From Embiotoca jacksoni (taxonomy: Eukaryota > Chordata > Actinopteri > Embiotocidae), in contig JAKOON010000089.1 in NCBI GenBank assembly GCA_022577435.1, positions 426,001 through 490,000 of the forward strand: a stretch of 64,000 nucleotides of DNA, in the 5' to 3' direction. Of this stretch, positions 44,330-56,414 are shown piece after piece; positions within the stretch are counted from its first letter, which is position 1; each line of letters begins with the position of its first letter. The notes under the pieces were generated by a model. That model saw only the letters and a list, made by a program, of their open reading frames with translations, searched no databases and had not been told where the DNA came from. The position numbers and the translations under genes are program-made.

Positions 44330-44960
44330 TACTGGGTCAAAGAGTCTATACTTCCAGTGAAGCGTCCCCGGGCTCCAAAGAGGCACCAGCAGATCCGGTC
44401 AATGCCGTGAAGACCGCCCGTGAGTCTGCAGGTTTCCTTCGAGGGCCGACACAGAATTTTCAGGTGAGTCGGCTATTGGTCACTGCGGACTGACATAGAG
44501 CTTTTCCGTAGGTTCCGACTAGTGGTCTTCGTGGACCGACACAATGCTTCCGTGGTGAGTCCACTGAGTGGTCGCTGTGGAACTCCTCAGGACTTCAACA
44601 ACAGCTTTACTCTCCGTGGATCTACTCTGACAACATGTGAGTGAACGACGAGGTTCAGGTCAGGCAGGCAGGCTGGCACGCTGGTAGGTGAACTGCAGAA
44701 GGTAGAAGACAGACATGTGTCAGAACCACACAAAGAATAACACAAGTCAAACTTACTACAAGTGCTGCAGCGTGGTACCAGGTGAGCTGATGGAACGGAC
44801 TGACAGGCGGTGATTAGTGGAATTGGATGCAGCTGTGCCAGCTGATCAGAGGAGCGGTAGTTGGAGGTATCTGGAGGCGGACAGAGGAGGAATCCACACC
44901 CTCCAGACACAGACCAAAACACAACCACATAACAGACAAAAACAAACAATCAATGTAACT
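44330..44960 (-). mobile_element. LTR fragment, minus strand
   Basis: The minus strand reads GTCTGGAGGGTGTGGATTCC, then CAGCTGGCACAGCTGC, ACCAGCGTGCCAGCCTGCC and GATCCACGGAGAG, the same order as the 58686 and 27303 LTRs. The ends are not clear; the start near 44960 lacks a clean TGTCAGG. It truncates the LINE to its left. Confidence 0.7.
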
Positions 44961-45415
44961 GTTATTATGTTCCAAAAATGGAGCAGTCTGTGGGTGATTA
45001 TTTTTAAAAACAAAAGGAGGAGAAAGAAAGAAGATGGTGGGAAGACAGAACTCAGGCTCTAACTCAGCTGTCACTGTAAATGCAAGTCCAGACAGGGAGA
45101 CACCGACTGAGCCAGTGAAGACATAAAAGTGCTACTTTAAGTGGCCTGTCTACTGCAGGCGTGTCTGAGCTTCCTCCCGTGTCCACACAGTTTAAGATTA
45201 CAACTATGAAGTTGCATGCAAAACCTTCAGGGACCGATGAACGACTCAAAAACAGAAGCCCTCCTGACTTCTCTTCAGAGACTGAATGAGAGCTCAGTGG
45301 AGAGGGTGTAACTTATTATTAATATATTTGGCAAATATCAAGTCTTGAGTCACTGTTAATCTTTATATCACTGCAGTGAGATGTACACAAGACAAATGTG
45401 CTGATGAAGTTATAG
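44961..45415. other. No recognised gene
   Basis: Unassigned DNA with an A-rich stretch near 45000-45040. Confidence 0.5.
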
Positions 45416-45643
45416 CAGATCCTCCAGCAGCTCCAGACAGAAGAGAGGGAGCGACCCAGGATGCAACAGAGGAGGCAGACAGTGAAGAAGGTGCAACCCA
45501 TTCAACATTTACAGGAGATGAAGGAGAAAAGAGAAACTGAAGCAGAACTGAATCAAAGGCAGCTGAGGGAGACATGTAGACAGGAGTCAGTCTTTGCATC
45601 TGAACTCCAGATTAGCAACCCTCCTGCAGGGGGATTACACTAA
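45416..45643 (+). CDS. Possible coiled-coil-like coding segment (uncertain)
   Basis: An open frame from just after a TAG (45413-45415) to TAA at 45641-45643, about 75 codons. Composition is rich in Gln, Glu, Arg and Lys: QILQQLQTEERERPRM, HLQEMKEKRETEAELNQRQL, then SELQISNPPAGGLH. The heptad-like pattern suggests a coiled coil. The preceding GAAGTTATAGCAG is only a weak splice acceptor. I recognise no family. It could be a terminal exon, a pseudogene fragment or chance in purine-rich DNA. Confidence 0.3.
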   Translation, partial: QILQQLQTEERERPRMQQRRQTVKKVQPIQHLQEMKEKRETEAELNQRQLRETCRQESVFASELQISNPPAGGLH

Positions 45644-47658
45644 ACGAGCCTCTGATGAGTTGATCACGTCCACCTGAGTCATCAGAACGCGAGTACCTCA
45701 TGGAAACCTGAGTTCACATGATCAATGACACTGATCAGCTGCACTTTGATTGATCACCTGGCCATATTTCTCCTTCAGTTTACAGCTCAGAACTTCTTCT
45801 GTTTTTAAATGTTTTTAAATTTACAGGAAAATATGACACCACATGCTCTCAGATTTAGGGAACTCAGCATATGTCCAACACCTGAGTTGACTTTAAACAA
45901 GCTCCAGCAGGGCCAGCCCAATAAATGCAAATGTCTGAGGGTGACTGATTGATTTCCTGTATCTGTTTCAAATTAAAAGCCCATTTTACTCACCGGCCAT
46001 GTTCTGCTTCCAGTATTTTTACTAAACCCAACTGACCACATACTCACTCTGTCTTTGTGTGATATCATTAACCTCATTTAATTTCCCAAAATGTTGAACT
46101 ATCTCTTTAAAATGGTGATTTTTTTTTATTATTATTTTTAATTTTTTTAAATTTTTTTATTATCAGGTATTGTATTATTATATCATTAAGTAGATCAGTG
46201 TAGCAGACAGGTCATTTTTCTGTCCTGCCAGCTGAAGCTGCTGGAACATCACATAAATAATATGCAGGTATGCATGCATGCCTTGTATGCATTGTGAGAC
46301 GCAGTTAATGGCAGCAGAATAGAGGAATGCCGGTAATTCAAAGTATTCAGTCAAGCACAACTTGAATTTGAAAGTCATATGGGCAGGATGTCATGGTTTC
46401 TGATGTAAGATGAGGAAAATAGTGGGAGGAATGACACGGATCGTGCATCATCCCTCACTCCCATTCAAGCTGTCTCCCTCATCGTGCTTCACCGATCTCA
46501 CCTTTTCAATCTCCTCTTCTCTTTAGATATAAATCCCAGGGAGGATGACAGTTGCAGATGAGTTACAGTGTGTGTCAGTGTGTGTGTCTCTGTGCTGTGA
46601 TACACTGAGTGTATGACGAAGAGGAAACTGGAAAAGGTAGAGTCGGTCTGGGTGTAACAGCCTCCAGACACATCAGCTCCTCCATTCAACGTGTTAAAAA
46701 GGTCCTTTAACCTCCAACCAGCACTTTACACCAGCATTTTATATCAACGATCAGAACATGCAACACAGCAGATGAATGAAGCAGGAAGTTAGTGGGATTA
46801 GTAGAACAGCTTTATAAGAGCCTTTGTGCTATGATCACCTGTTTCTCTTAATATTACCACCATTAATTCAGAGTGCTATTTACAGGGAGGTTTTTGTAAT
46901 AGAGCTGCTGAGAGGCAGCAGTGTTTCTGTGAGGACATGAACAGGACAGAGTCTGTCCTCTGTTTATGACCACATGTGTTTGAGGTGCACGCAGGATTCT
47001 TACAGATCCTGGAAGATTACTCTGGTTCCACCGAAACGAGTTGAATCAAAAACAACCCTATTCATGAGACCATCCTCCTCCTCTTCAAACAATTCTCAGA
47101 AAAAAAATTTGAAAATAAAAGTGAAATGCTCTGGTGTTCGAGTGGGGGTGCAAAACATAAAGGATGGAGTGAATGGGAAGGTGAACAGTTTATATTCAGA
47201 ACAGAGTGGGACATATGTAGAGTGTTTGAAGTGTGTCTTCAGGGTGAACCAAAATCCAAACCAACAATCAACTAAACTAACCTCTCATGTAAACATCGGA
47301 CTGAAAAAAGAAAAGAATTGATTAAAAGAAAAGGAAGGAACACAAAGACATCCACGAACACCGACTGTCTACACCCAACTAATAGGAGGAAAGTGTTCAG
47401 ACACAGACTGCAGTTCATCCCTTCTGCTTCCTGCTTTGCGGTAAGTGAAAAAACAATTAACAAAATATCTGCAGAGTCAAAATGCAGCTATTTACACAAC
47501 ACACATTTCTCACAAAAGGTTCACAGTTTACAACGAGGTTTGAGGGGGAGCGAGGCCCGGCTGTTATCTCACCAGCAGGCAGCAGCAGCCAAACTCCACC
47601 AATCCACAGAGGTCTGAGGCTGGAGATCCTCCAATCACTGCTGGACCTGGACCAGTGC
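45644..47658. other. No recognised gene
   Basis: Includes a very AT-rich patch at 46120-46165 and short GT runs near 46568-46590. The 115-residue frame at 46974-47321 has no motif. Confidence 0.5.
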
Positions 47659-47713
47659 CCATCAGTGATGTCATCAACCATCAGTGATGTCATCCACCAT
47701 CAGTGATGTCATC
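47659..47713. repeat. 19-bp tandem repeat, 2.9 units
   Basis: CCATCAGTGATGTCATCAA repeated three times, immediately before the R2 repeat and apparently an expansion of its first bases. Confidence 0.95.
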
Positions 47714-48035
47714 GTTGGTTTGTGAACATTATGAATCCTCCAGTTCAGATTCTGTCCGTCACCATCTTTGCTAGTTCGGAGCGGTTTGGAGCAGGAAGTG
47801 ACCATATTTGGACGAGCTGGGGGAGGAGCCAGAGGTGGATCTGACCGATCTGATTGGAAACCTGACGATACTACGTCCCGCCCACCGATAGCTGTAACCT
47901 GACTGCACCACAGGCCTGTCAATCAAACAGACACGCCCCCAAAAACAGGTCTTCTTGAATCTTCTTTTCTAATGAATGAGGGATTATTTTCAGATGGACC
48001 TCCAGAAAACTAATAAGAAGGAGTGACTTTAGCTA
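47690..48035. repeat. Dispersed repeat R2, copy 2
   Basis: Ordered similarity to 20985-21300, including GTTGGTTTGTGAAC, AGGTGGATCTGACC and CAGGCCTGTCAATCAAAC. This copy has an additional GAAGTGACCATATTTGGACG segment missing from copy 1. Confidence 0.75.
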
Positions 48036-49820
48036 ACAACACCGAGATAACTGATGGACACATTTTATTCACTTTGGATTTGATTGAACACATTACAAAA
48101 ATACATTATCATTATCAAAAAGCCATAACAACAAAACACCTTCAATCGAAGTCCGAGGAAAAGTTTCTGTAAATCCCAGGGAAAACCAGGAAGAATCCTC
48201 ATCTCCAAAATACACCTCTTGAATCTTAAAAGTGAAACAGTAAATAAAACTAAACTTTAATACAGTTGTGTAGCCTCATTAGTCACAGCGACATGCTCTG
48301 CTGTCAGTCAGAATGAGGTTTCACCAACAGTTGGCATGTTTCAGTGTCTTTCTGAGCAGATCATCATCTGGGACAACAGCAGCTCTGCTTGATTGTCAGG
48401 CCAGTCAGCACCGCCTCTGTTTCTGCACTAAATATGTTGGAGACACTTGGACTTGTTGAAAGTTGTCATTATTTTATGTCAGACCCTCCGGCAGGTTCAA
48501 CAAAAACACTTGACTGACTCTTAACCTCGATAAACAGATTTATAGTATATGATAAAAGCACAAAGTATTCATGAACATTTTTATCAGCAAGTAGAACCCT
48601 TTTGATCAAAATTCACACAGTTTATCATCCAACAGGTTGTAACGTGCTGAAAATGGAAAATATCGTTGAATTGTAATTCCCACTGAGGTTTCATATATTT
48701 TGGACACTCAAAGATAGAAATTGTTCTAAAAGTGTAAAAATATGTAATGCAAGACTGAATACCTGGTATAAAGTCTTCAGTTTAACATTTAAGTTTCTGA
48801 GTCTGTATGTGAGATGATTTACAGTCCGGGTCTCCAGTGTCCTCCATCTTCTCTCCCACCTCAAATATTTACTCTATTTCTGTCTCCTCTCCACTATCCT
48901 GTCCCCTGATCAGCAGATTGAGCTCAAGTCATTCTCTGTTATTTGTAAAGGCCAGTGTGTTATTTAAGCTGGGCTTCTGCACACACACATACACAATAAC
49001 TGGAAAAGCATGGAGTGAAAATGCAGGAAAAGGTGAGGATGAAATACCCATCTGTGTTTTATTACAATGCACTGCATGTGCAAACCTACGAGATCATTTC
49101 TGAGAAGGTTTGAAGCATCGCAGTAAAAAATCACCAGTAATAAATTGGATTTTTATTTCTGTGTAAGCATACAGAACAGTGGACTTTATCACCGTTCATA
49201 TGTCCAATTAATGGACGGTTGTTCCTGCATGTTGTGCAGGAAGATGTGCCCAGAATACATCTACAGGACAGGAAGGCGTTGACCTCACAACTTCTCCATG
49301 AAGGTACAATCAGTCTGCTGCAAACTGGGACCTGAATAAAGAAGTACATCAGTGGCCTCTTCACCATCATCATCATCATCTGTACAGTGTTCTTTGAGGC
49401 CATGTGTCACCAGGTTCCTGCTCTGGTCAATGATGCTGTTGTGACACACTTGTTGATTGCATCATTCCTTGATTTGTTTCCATCACAGAGATTAGCTGTT
49501 TTCTAACATAACCTTCATCATGAGGACTTGTGAGTGATGTCAGAGCGACAGGCGTGCACGGGTGGAGGGTACAACACAAAGCACAATTACGGTTTTTTGG
49601 GAGTTAAAGATGATGAGCATTTTGTTTTGCTTACAAGAGCTTTGAGTATTTATATTTACAGATCAACATTCACCTGGTTTTATCATTGCTGCTCAAATCT
49701 GACTGCCGTGTTGTCTATCTGGAGTCGACAAGTGTTGTTAACGTATACATCGTAGAAAGACTAGAAAAAACCCACTCATATAAGGCTGTGTTTAAAGTAT
49801 GTTTGTCAGTTAACAAACTA
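48036..49820. other. No recognised gene
   Basis: AT-rich DNA with frames of 90 residues or less and a short ATC run near 49367-49380. Confidence 0.5.
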
Positions 49821-50150
49821 CAACCCTGTTTCCACAAAAGTTGGGATGCTGTGTAAAATGTAAATAAAAGCAGAATGCAATGATTTGCAAATCACCTCGA
49901 AGACAAAGACGACATGTCCAATGTTGAAACTGAGAAATTATATTGTTTTACGAAAAATATCTGCTCATTTAGAATTTGATGCAACAACACATTTCAAAAA
50001 AGTTGAGACAGGGTCAACAAAAGATGGAAAAGTTGTGTAAAGATAAAGAAAAGCATCTAGTTGCACATTTCGCAACTAATTATGTTACCTGGCAACCGTC
50101 ACATGATTGGGTATAAAAAGATGATTTCAGAGAGGCAGAGTCTGCCAGGG
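49821..50150 (+). mobile_element. Tc1-like element, second family, copy D (5' end only)
   Basis: Preserves the outer inverted repeat missing from the other copies: CAACCCTGTTTCCACAAAAG after a TA at 49819-49820. It then follows the terminal region to TTTCAGAGAGGCAGAGTCT. It is truncated before the transposase start. Orientation is opposite to copies A to C. Confidence 0.85.
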
Positions 50151-50379
50151 TTTATCTCATCCAGTACACTGACATTCAGGGATGTGTCGCTGTGCTGAAA
50201 GGATATGTTGTATTTTTCCTGGAGCGACCTCGTGAGTGCTGCGAGGTGGCTGATGTCATGGACACTGTGTCCACATTCCTTTCAGACTGTACGCTTCAGC
50301 CTGCACTTAACTATTTCATTTTTTTGTATGCATGAATACAATAAAATAAACATTCTCAGGTCAGCTCACACATTGTGTG

Positions 50380-50698
50380 TTTTTTTTTTTTTTTTTACCC
50401 TATTTCCTGCATAGTGAACACTGAACCCAACTCTTACTACACTGCATGTACTGGCTTCTCTCTCCACTCCCTTTTTCAGTGTATTAAACTCAGTTGTAAT
50501 TTTTGCTGCGTCCACCAGTAAATACTCACAAACACAAACTGAAATGAAGTGCATGACTAAAATCACTGTCCAGCAGAGGAGGATAGCTTTTGGAAGTTAG
50601 AATTTATTATAAAGTCTTTCTCACATACAAACACACACTACACAACCCGTCGCCCCCCCCCCCACCCCCCCCCCCCACCACACACACACACACACACA
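50380..50698. repeat. Poly-T, poly-C and (CA)n runs
   Basis: A T run at 50380-50396, an interrupted C run at about 50653-50677 and (CA)n at about 50679-50697. No gene. Confidence 0.85.
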
Positions 50699-50809
50699 TT
50701 GTCCAGTAGGTTTATCCATCCCCAGTGTACACTGTGTTCACCTGACAATCTTCAGCTGATAAGCAAGCTGTTTTTTCTCCACAGTAAATCTCATCAGTCA
50801 GGACTGTGT

Positions 50810-50810
<1 letters not shown>

Positions 50811-50869
<59 letters not shown>

Positions 50870-50886
50870 GAGAGAGATAGAGAGAC
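50811..50886. repeat. (GA)n microsatellite
   Basis: About 35 GA units with two small interruptions. Confidence 0.97.
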
Positions 50887-51389
50887 GCATGGTTACCTGA
50901 AGAAACAAGAAGAAAAACATATTTAGGAAATCATTTCAGATCAAATTTAAATAAAACAGTGATTTTATTGGGTATAGATGACAACTCTATTTGTGTGCAC
51001 TTGTTTGTTTCGGCTGCATTAGTAGCTGCCCGCTGCTGCAATGTTGACGTGACACAGTTACCATGACACCGCAACATGTCAATCTCCAAGAGCCACATGA
51101 GCAATCACTACATTTTTTAGGGTAATCTGCAATGAAGGACACTACAACACCCACAACCTGCATGTCTCTTTTAATTATTGGTAGACATGATTGATTTCCT
51201 CCAGTCAACATGAAAAAGGTCACAACGTTGTCAGAACTGTCTAAATGTAAGAACTAAAACCAAACATTAATGTGATAAGATCTCCTTTTACTTCAGCCCA
51301 ACATTCAATATTAATTTATTGTATATCTGCAGCAGATGAAATATCTACTTCCAGCATTAATGATGATATAAAAAGACTTTGATTGTCAC

Positions 51390-51690
51390 ATTTCCTCTCT
51401 GTCCTCTGTCCTCTGTCCCTGCACCTTCCTGAAGCTGCTGGTTTCTGATCTGTGCTACTGACCCACCAACCAGTAACAACTAGCCAGTGTTGTCTCTATG
51501 CTGTTCTTCTCTCTCTCTGCTCCATCCCAACCAGTCGAGGCAGATGGCTACCTTCCTCTGAGTCTGTTTTTTTTATATTTCTTCCTGTTTAAAAGGAGTT
51601 TTTCCTTCCAGTTCAGCATCGACCTTACTATGTAAAGGGAGCGTTATAAGTGGCTCATACTCACATAACTCAAAAATCCTAACACTGCTA
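51390..51690 (+). mobile_element. CR1/L2-type LINE 3' UTR fragment
   Basis: Contains TCTCTATGCTGTTCTTCTCT, CCCAACCAGTCGAGGCAGAT and TAAAAGGAGTTTTTCCTTCC, the usual 3' UTR of teleost L2-like LINEs and partly shared with 34980-35150. No coding part. Confidence 0.78.
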
Positions 51691-51960
51691 ATGTTGACCG
51701 TGTTCACTATCTTAGTTTAGCATCTTAAGATCCTAATATTTTTAATCAACGCAGAGTACAACTGATAGGAGTGTTATTAGTAAGATAAGTATTTGATTAT
51801 AAACCCGGTAATAGTTCTAGACAAAATGTCAAAGGATGACCAAATTTCATCTGTGAAACTTTTGTGCGTAAACCAGAATCTTTGCAGGTTGTTTGACTGA
51901 TGCAGATTTATATATTTATCTGAACAGCTGAGAACTTTTCTCCTGGTTCCAGTTTGTCAC
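51691..51960. repeat. Probable old dispersed repeat
   Basis: AGAGTACAACTGATAGGAGTG followed by TATTTGATTATAAACC and a GATGACCAAATTTCATCTG block resembles a common fish repeat by memory of its layout only. Confidence 0.35.
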
Positions 51961-52501
51961 GTGTGAATGCGGCGAAATACTTCACTAGAAGAATGGCCTA
52001 CCCACATCCAAGTGAGGGTGTGTTATATTGAAATGACCTGAAACACTGCAGAGTCCAATCAGTGGGCTGATCATGGATGAGTAGGCGGCGGAAAGGACAG
52101 AAGAGGTGGCAAGGAATCTGAAAGAACCTTAGGTCAGTCCACTGGATGAGCCATGCCCCCAGGCATGTGCACTTCAAAGTGATTAACATCAACATGTGAA
52201 AGTAAGGGCACTGCATGGTGCTCTGCTTGTGGTCCAGTATTACAGCAACAGAGGTGGACATGGCCGACGAGGCAGACGAAGAAGAAAATCCCTCCGAAAA
52301 GAAGAGAGACACAAAAAGCCACAGTGATGTTGGACCAACAGCTACACAGTTTAAAGTAAAGACAAACTGAGGATAACAAAGAAACTCCAGTGAGTACTAC
52401 AACAAATATATAAACAACACTTTGGTTTTTGCTCCCATTTTTCAAGAGTTGAATTCAAAGATGACAGGCTTCCTTATGCACACACACAAAGACGTACAGC
52501 T

Positions 52502-52585
52502 GAGGCTGATGGGACGGTACGAGGCTGATGGGACGGTACGAGGCTGATGGGACGGTACGAGGCTGATGGGACGGTACGAGGCTGG
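52502..52585. repeat. 19-bp tandem repeat, 4.4 units
   Basis: GAGGCTGATGGGACGGTAC repeated four times without change, then a partial unit. Confidence 0.97.
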
Positions 52586-53603
52586 ATCAACACGTTCCGT
52601 GACTGCTGTTTGTGTGCGTGCATGGAGAACACCACCGTCATGTGCACGCAGCAGGAGGAAGATAAAACCCTGATGAGTAACGGGTACAAATGTCTGCGCT
52701 TGATCATCATCAGTTCCTGAGTTCCCCATGTTTCTGTGAGCAGGGAGCTGGAAGGTGATGTTTTACACAGCAGTATAAATAGATGATGTCCATACATACA
52801 GTAGCTGTATGAAGCCAGGACATACACCACACCATCACAGGAAACAGGGTGGTGGTCTGAGAGAAGACAGAGCCTTGACAAAGTGAAGCTTTTTAACACA
52901 CAAAATGTCTCTACTTTTCATGTTTTTATTAACTGTGCCAGTGCAAAGTGAGATCATACGCCAATGTAAATAAAATAATCTGCTGTTGGAACAACCTTGG
53001 ACGTTTTACACAACACAGATTAATTAGGCTTTCTGACTGACTTTGTTTGGTGTGAACAGAAGCACATTTAGTAGAATTTTATTCAATTACTTACACAACA
53101 TGTCAAAAAAGTTCACAGAGGCATCGGAGAGACTGAGATCAAAAGAAATTCCTGCAGTAACCTCAGGTCTCCCTCATAGCACCCCCTCCACCTCCTTCTC
53201 TCTTTCTCTGATTGTCTGCAGGTGTGTCGGAGTCGGGGGCGGAGCTACCAGCTGCACCTCATCCCGTTAATCAAGACCTCTACGGCTATGTTCAGACTGC
53301 AGCCCAAATTGTAAAAGGCTGAACAGTAAAAACTACATCAAATATGACTTTTGCAACCTGGATCCCAACCACATTTGGAGATTTGAAAGGCTGCATCACC
53401 AGTGTAGCTGCGTGTACGTTGTTACCACGGCAACCCATGCAGACAGGTTGGTGATGTCTGGAGACGCAAAATCTGATTTTCCCACTTGTAAATAACAGTG
53501 TGGACAGTCTGTCATAAAGATCTGATCTGAGGAAAAACTCTGATTTGCCTGCAGTCTGAACACAGCCTACATCTCTGATCTGTCAGCTCATTATTACACC
53601 ACA
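52586..53603. other. No recognised gene
   Basis: Unassigned DNA. Confidence 0.5.
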
Positions 53604-53675
53604 CACATGTAACGGCTGGGTTTCACATGTAACCGCTGGGTTTCACATGTAACGGCTGGGTTCACATGTAACCGC
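53604..53675. repeat. 20-bp tandem repeat, 3.6 units
   Basis: CACATGTAACGGCTGGGTTT, alternating with CACATGTAACCGCTGGGTTT. Confidence 0.95.
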
Positions 53676-55762
53676 GTCTAAAATCACGTGATTTTATTAA
53701 TGTGAAGTTCATGTTGCTTCTCAGTAAACTGAACTTCATTGTTTTATCTCTAAAGTTACATGATTTCCATTAAAGAAAATATATATTTGCCTTTCGTGTT
53801 TATGTGCCTCTGATTGTGTCTGAAGCTGAAGATAATATGAAGCTTCAGTAGTTCAGTAATCCATTTTAAAAGTTACAACCTACAAGAGCTCATCAAAGAA
53901 AACAATTTACATTTTAAAAACTGTAATTTGAATGCCAATTGGAAGACATGAACTCGATTTGCTGTGGTCAGACTGCTGAAGTCTCATGTCAACCTTGGTT
54001 GAACTTTGAAAATGCATTTTTGCACAGAATAAAGACTCAGGATTTTGTATTTGTGTAGACAAAACCTTTAAATTCACCATATTATGTTGTACTAGTTGTA
54101 CCTGATAAACGAACATGCAGTGGAAACAGATAAAGACCATTTAACCCCTTAATCAGGGCTTCTGTCCAATCAGCTTCACATGGGACAGTCCAAAGAGGAC
54201 GCCTGCAGAGACAAACAGTCCTCTCAGTCTTGTTTGCTGTGGCAATTATACACTAATGTGTAAAATGTATGTAAAAATCAGTGTGACACTCATTCTTTCA
54301 TGGTAAATGCTCCACATAGCCCAGTTAAATAGTATGCTGCAGGACAAGGAGGAAATAGAGGCTATAAACCTGAAAGGACATCATTTCTGAATTACAAATA
54401 GGCTGAGAGCCTGAAAGAGAGAAGCAGTGAGGAAACATGTGAGCCGAGGCACAGAGCTGAAGACTGACGGCCTCGCTGCCTCGGGCAGCCGGCTACTGTA
54501 AAAGCTGTGATTTATTCTGCCATCATATCTGCAGATATATGATGGGAGCCTCCGCCTGGAATGTCACACCACATACATACTGAGTGGCCCACAAGAATGG
54601 GGAGGATTGATTTATTATACAACTATTTATTACACTGGGTGGGCTGGAAGAGAGAACACATGAAAACAGCTTGAGATTAACTTTCCAAGTCTATCTATTA
54701 CATCTGATCTGATGATAAGAGTAATAAAATAAAATAAATCAGAGCTTAATCTGTGTGGGGGGTTTCATCACACAGAAAAAAGAAGATTTGATGGTGTAAT
54801 TGTTCCATCCTGAGAAGGAGGCAGGGTCATGGACACACAGCGCCCTCTCTGGCATCTGTGTGGAGCAGCAACAACACAACATCAACTCAACATCACAACA
54901 GTCTGAATTTGCTGCTGCTGACTGACTTCAGTCTATTTCCTAAAAATCTGCTTGAAATGTTCCTTGCATGTGATTTATATAATTTTAACAGCTGTGCTTG
55001 CACTGAAAACAACAATTTTTGTTTTGTTGTGGACATATTTGAGGACATGAAATGGTATATAAATATACACTATGAAGCTAACCATGTACTGGGCTGCTTT
55101 AAACAGCACCAGGAGCCCTTTCCACAATGATTAGGGGACAATATTTCCAAAAACAAACTGGACTTATCATTTTTGTTCTATTAACAATGAATCAACTGTG
55201 CAATATGAAGACAAACCTACAAATCCATTAACACCTGGATCTCAGCAGTTACTAAAACCTGCTTCTTTTTGCTTGTTGAGTTTGTTTGCCCAGAAATGTC
55301 ACTCTGATTTTCCAGCTGAAAGCATGATTTTGTTTTCAGTGATAAACCCATCGTACACGAAGGTCACCTGCACAGCTCCAAACAGCAGAAAGACAAAGTT
55401 AGCAGCAAGCTATCTGCTAAACTTAGTGGAGAATTCAGCAGATAAGGAGACATATACTTTTACACTTATATATACTTTTTACATTTAATCACAAGTGTGT
55501 CAGAATTGTATACTACCAAAGAACATTGTGCATGTTTATGTCATGGAGCAGTGTCAAAATCGGTTTGTATTGAGCTCAGCTGTGTTTTATTAGACTCGTC
55601 GGTAAAATAATGAATAGAGGAGCTATAGTGAGGCATTATTAGTAATGGAGATACAAACGACACTTTCTTCTTCAATAACGGATTGATTGTTTTGTGTAAC
55701 TGTCTAACAATAAGTGAAAACATTAACATCCATTTGTTTTACAAGTATTCACTTATCAAATA
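53676..55762. other. No recognised gene
   Basis: AT-rich DNA. Frames at 54858-55130 and 55198-55488 have uneven composition and no motif, so they are not called as genes. Confidence 0.5.
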
Positions 55763-55767
55763 GTTCA

Positions 55768-56409
55768 TGTCAGGAGTTCAGTTTTGTTCTCCATTTTGCC
55801 CCCGATCACCTCTCCTCCTGTGTCCCCTGTCTTTGTCTGTGGCCACGCCCCTCACCTCCCGTGGCCACGCCCCTCACCGGTCCCAGCAGATGCAGCCACT
55901 CACCCCTGATCACCACCTGCAGGTGTGCTGCATCTCCCTGATCACCTCCCCGGACTATATGGAACCTGCCCCTGCACAACTCTGGTTGTCGATTCATTTT
56001 TGTTTAGCCACCCGTCCGTCCTCTGTCTGCTCCCCGTCCGTCTTCCGTCTGCTCCCCGTCAGCTCTCCGTCAGTCCTGTACCTGTTCCCGTTCCTCCGGC
56101 CTCTGTGTCTCCTGCGGATATCCCCGTCAAAATCACCAGTCGGTGGAGTTGCCCTCCCGGCTTGGAAGATTGTTGACGCCGTCCCTTCCGCTGGTCTGCC
56201 GGCTGTCCTGTTACCCGTGTCCCCCTGGAGCTGTCGGTCGAGTTGCCCTCCCGACTGGACGTAAAGTGGACACGCTCGGTGCCACATTTTGGTTTGTAGT
56301 TTTTTGTTTGTTTTTTCGCTGGACAATAAAGACTGTATTTTTGGAACTTGAAAACCTTGAGTCTGTGAGCTTGCATTTGGGTCCTGGAAAAACACCCCAC
56401 CACATAACA
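55768..56409 (+). mobile_element. Complete solo LTR with 5-bp target duplication
   Basis: 642 bp from TGTCAGGAGTTC to CCACATAACA, flanked on both sides by GTTCA (55763-55767 and 56410-56414). AATAAAG lies near 56325. A 5-bp duplication, TG...CA ends and a polyadenylation-type signal near the end define an LTR, and no internal sequence is present. This is the best-defined copy of the family. Confidence 0.92.
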
Positions 56410-56414
56410 GTTCA

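Noticed and set aside
54858..55488. Two plus-strand frames of 90 and 96 residues as exons
   Set aside because: Uneven composition, no acceptor or motif, and the sequence resembles old dispersed repeat.
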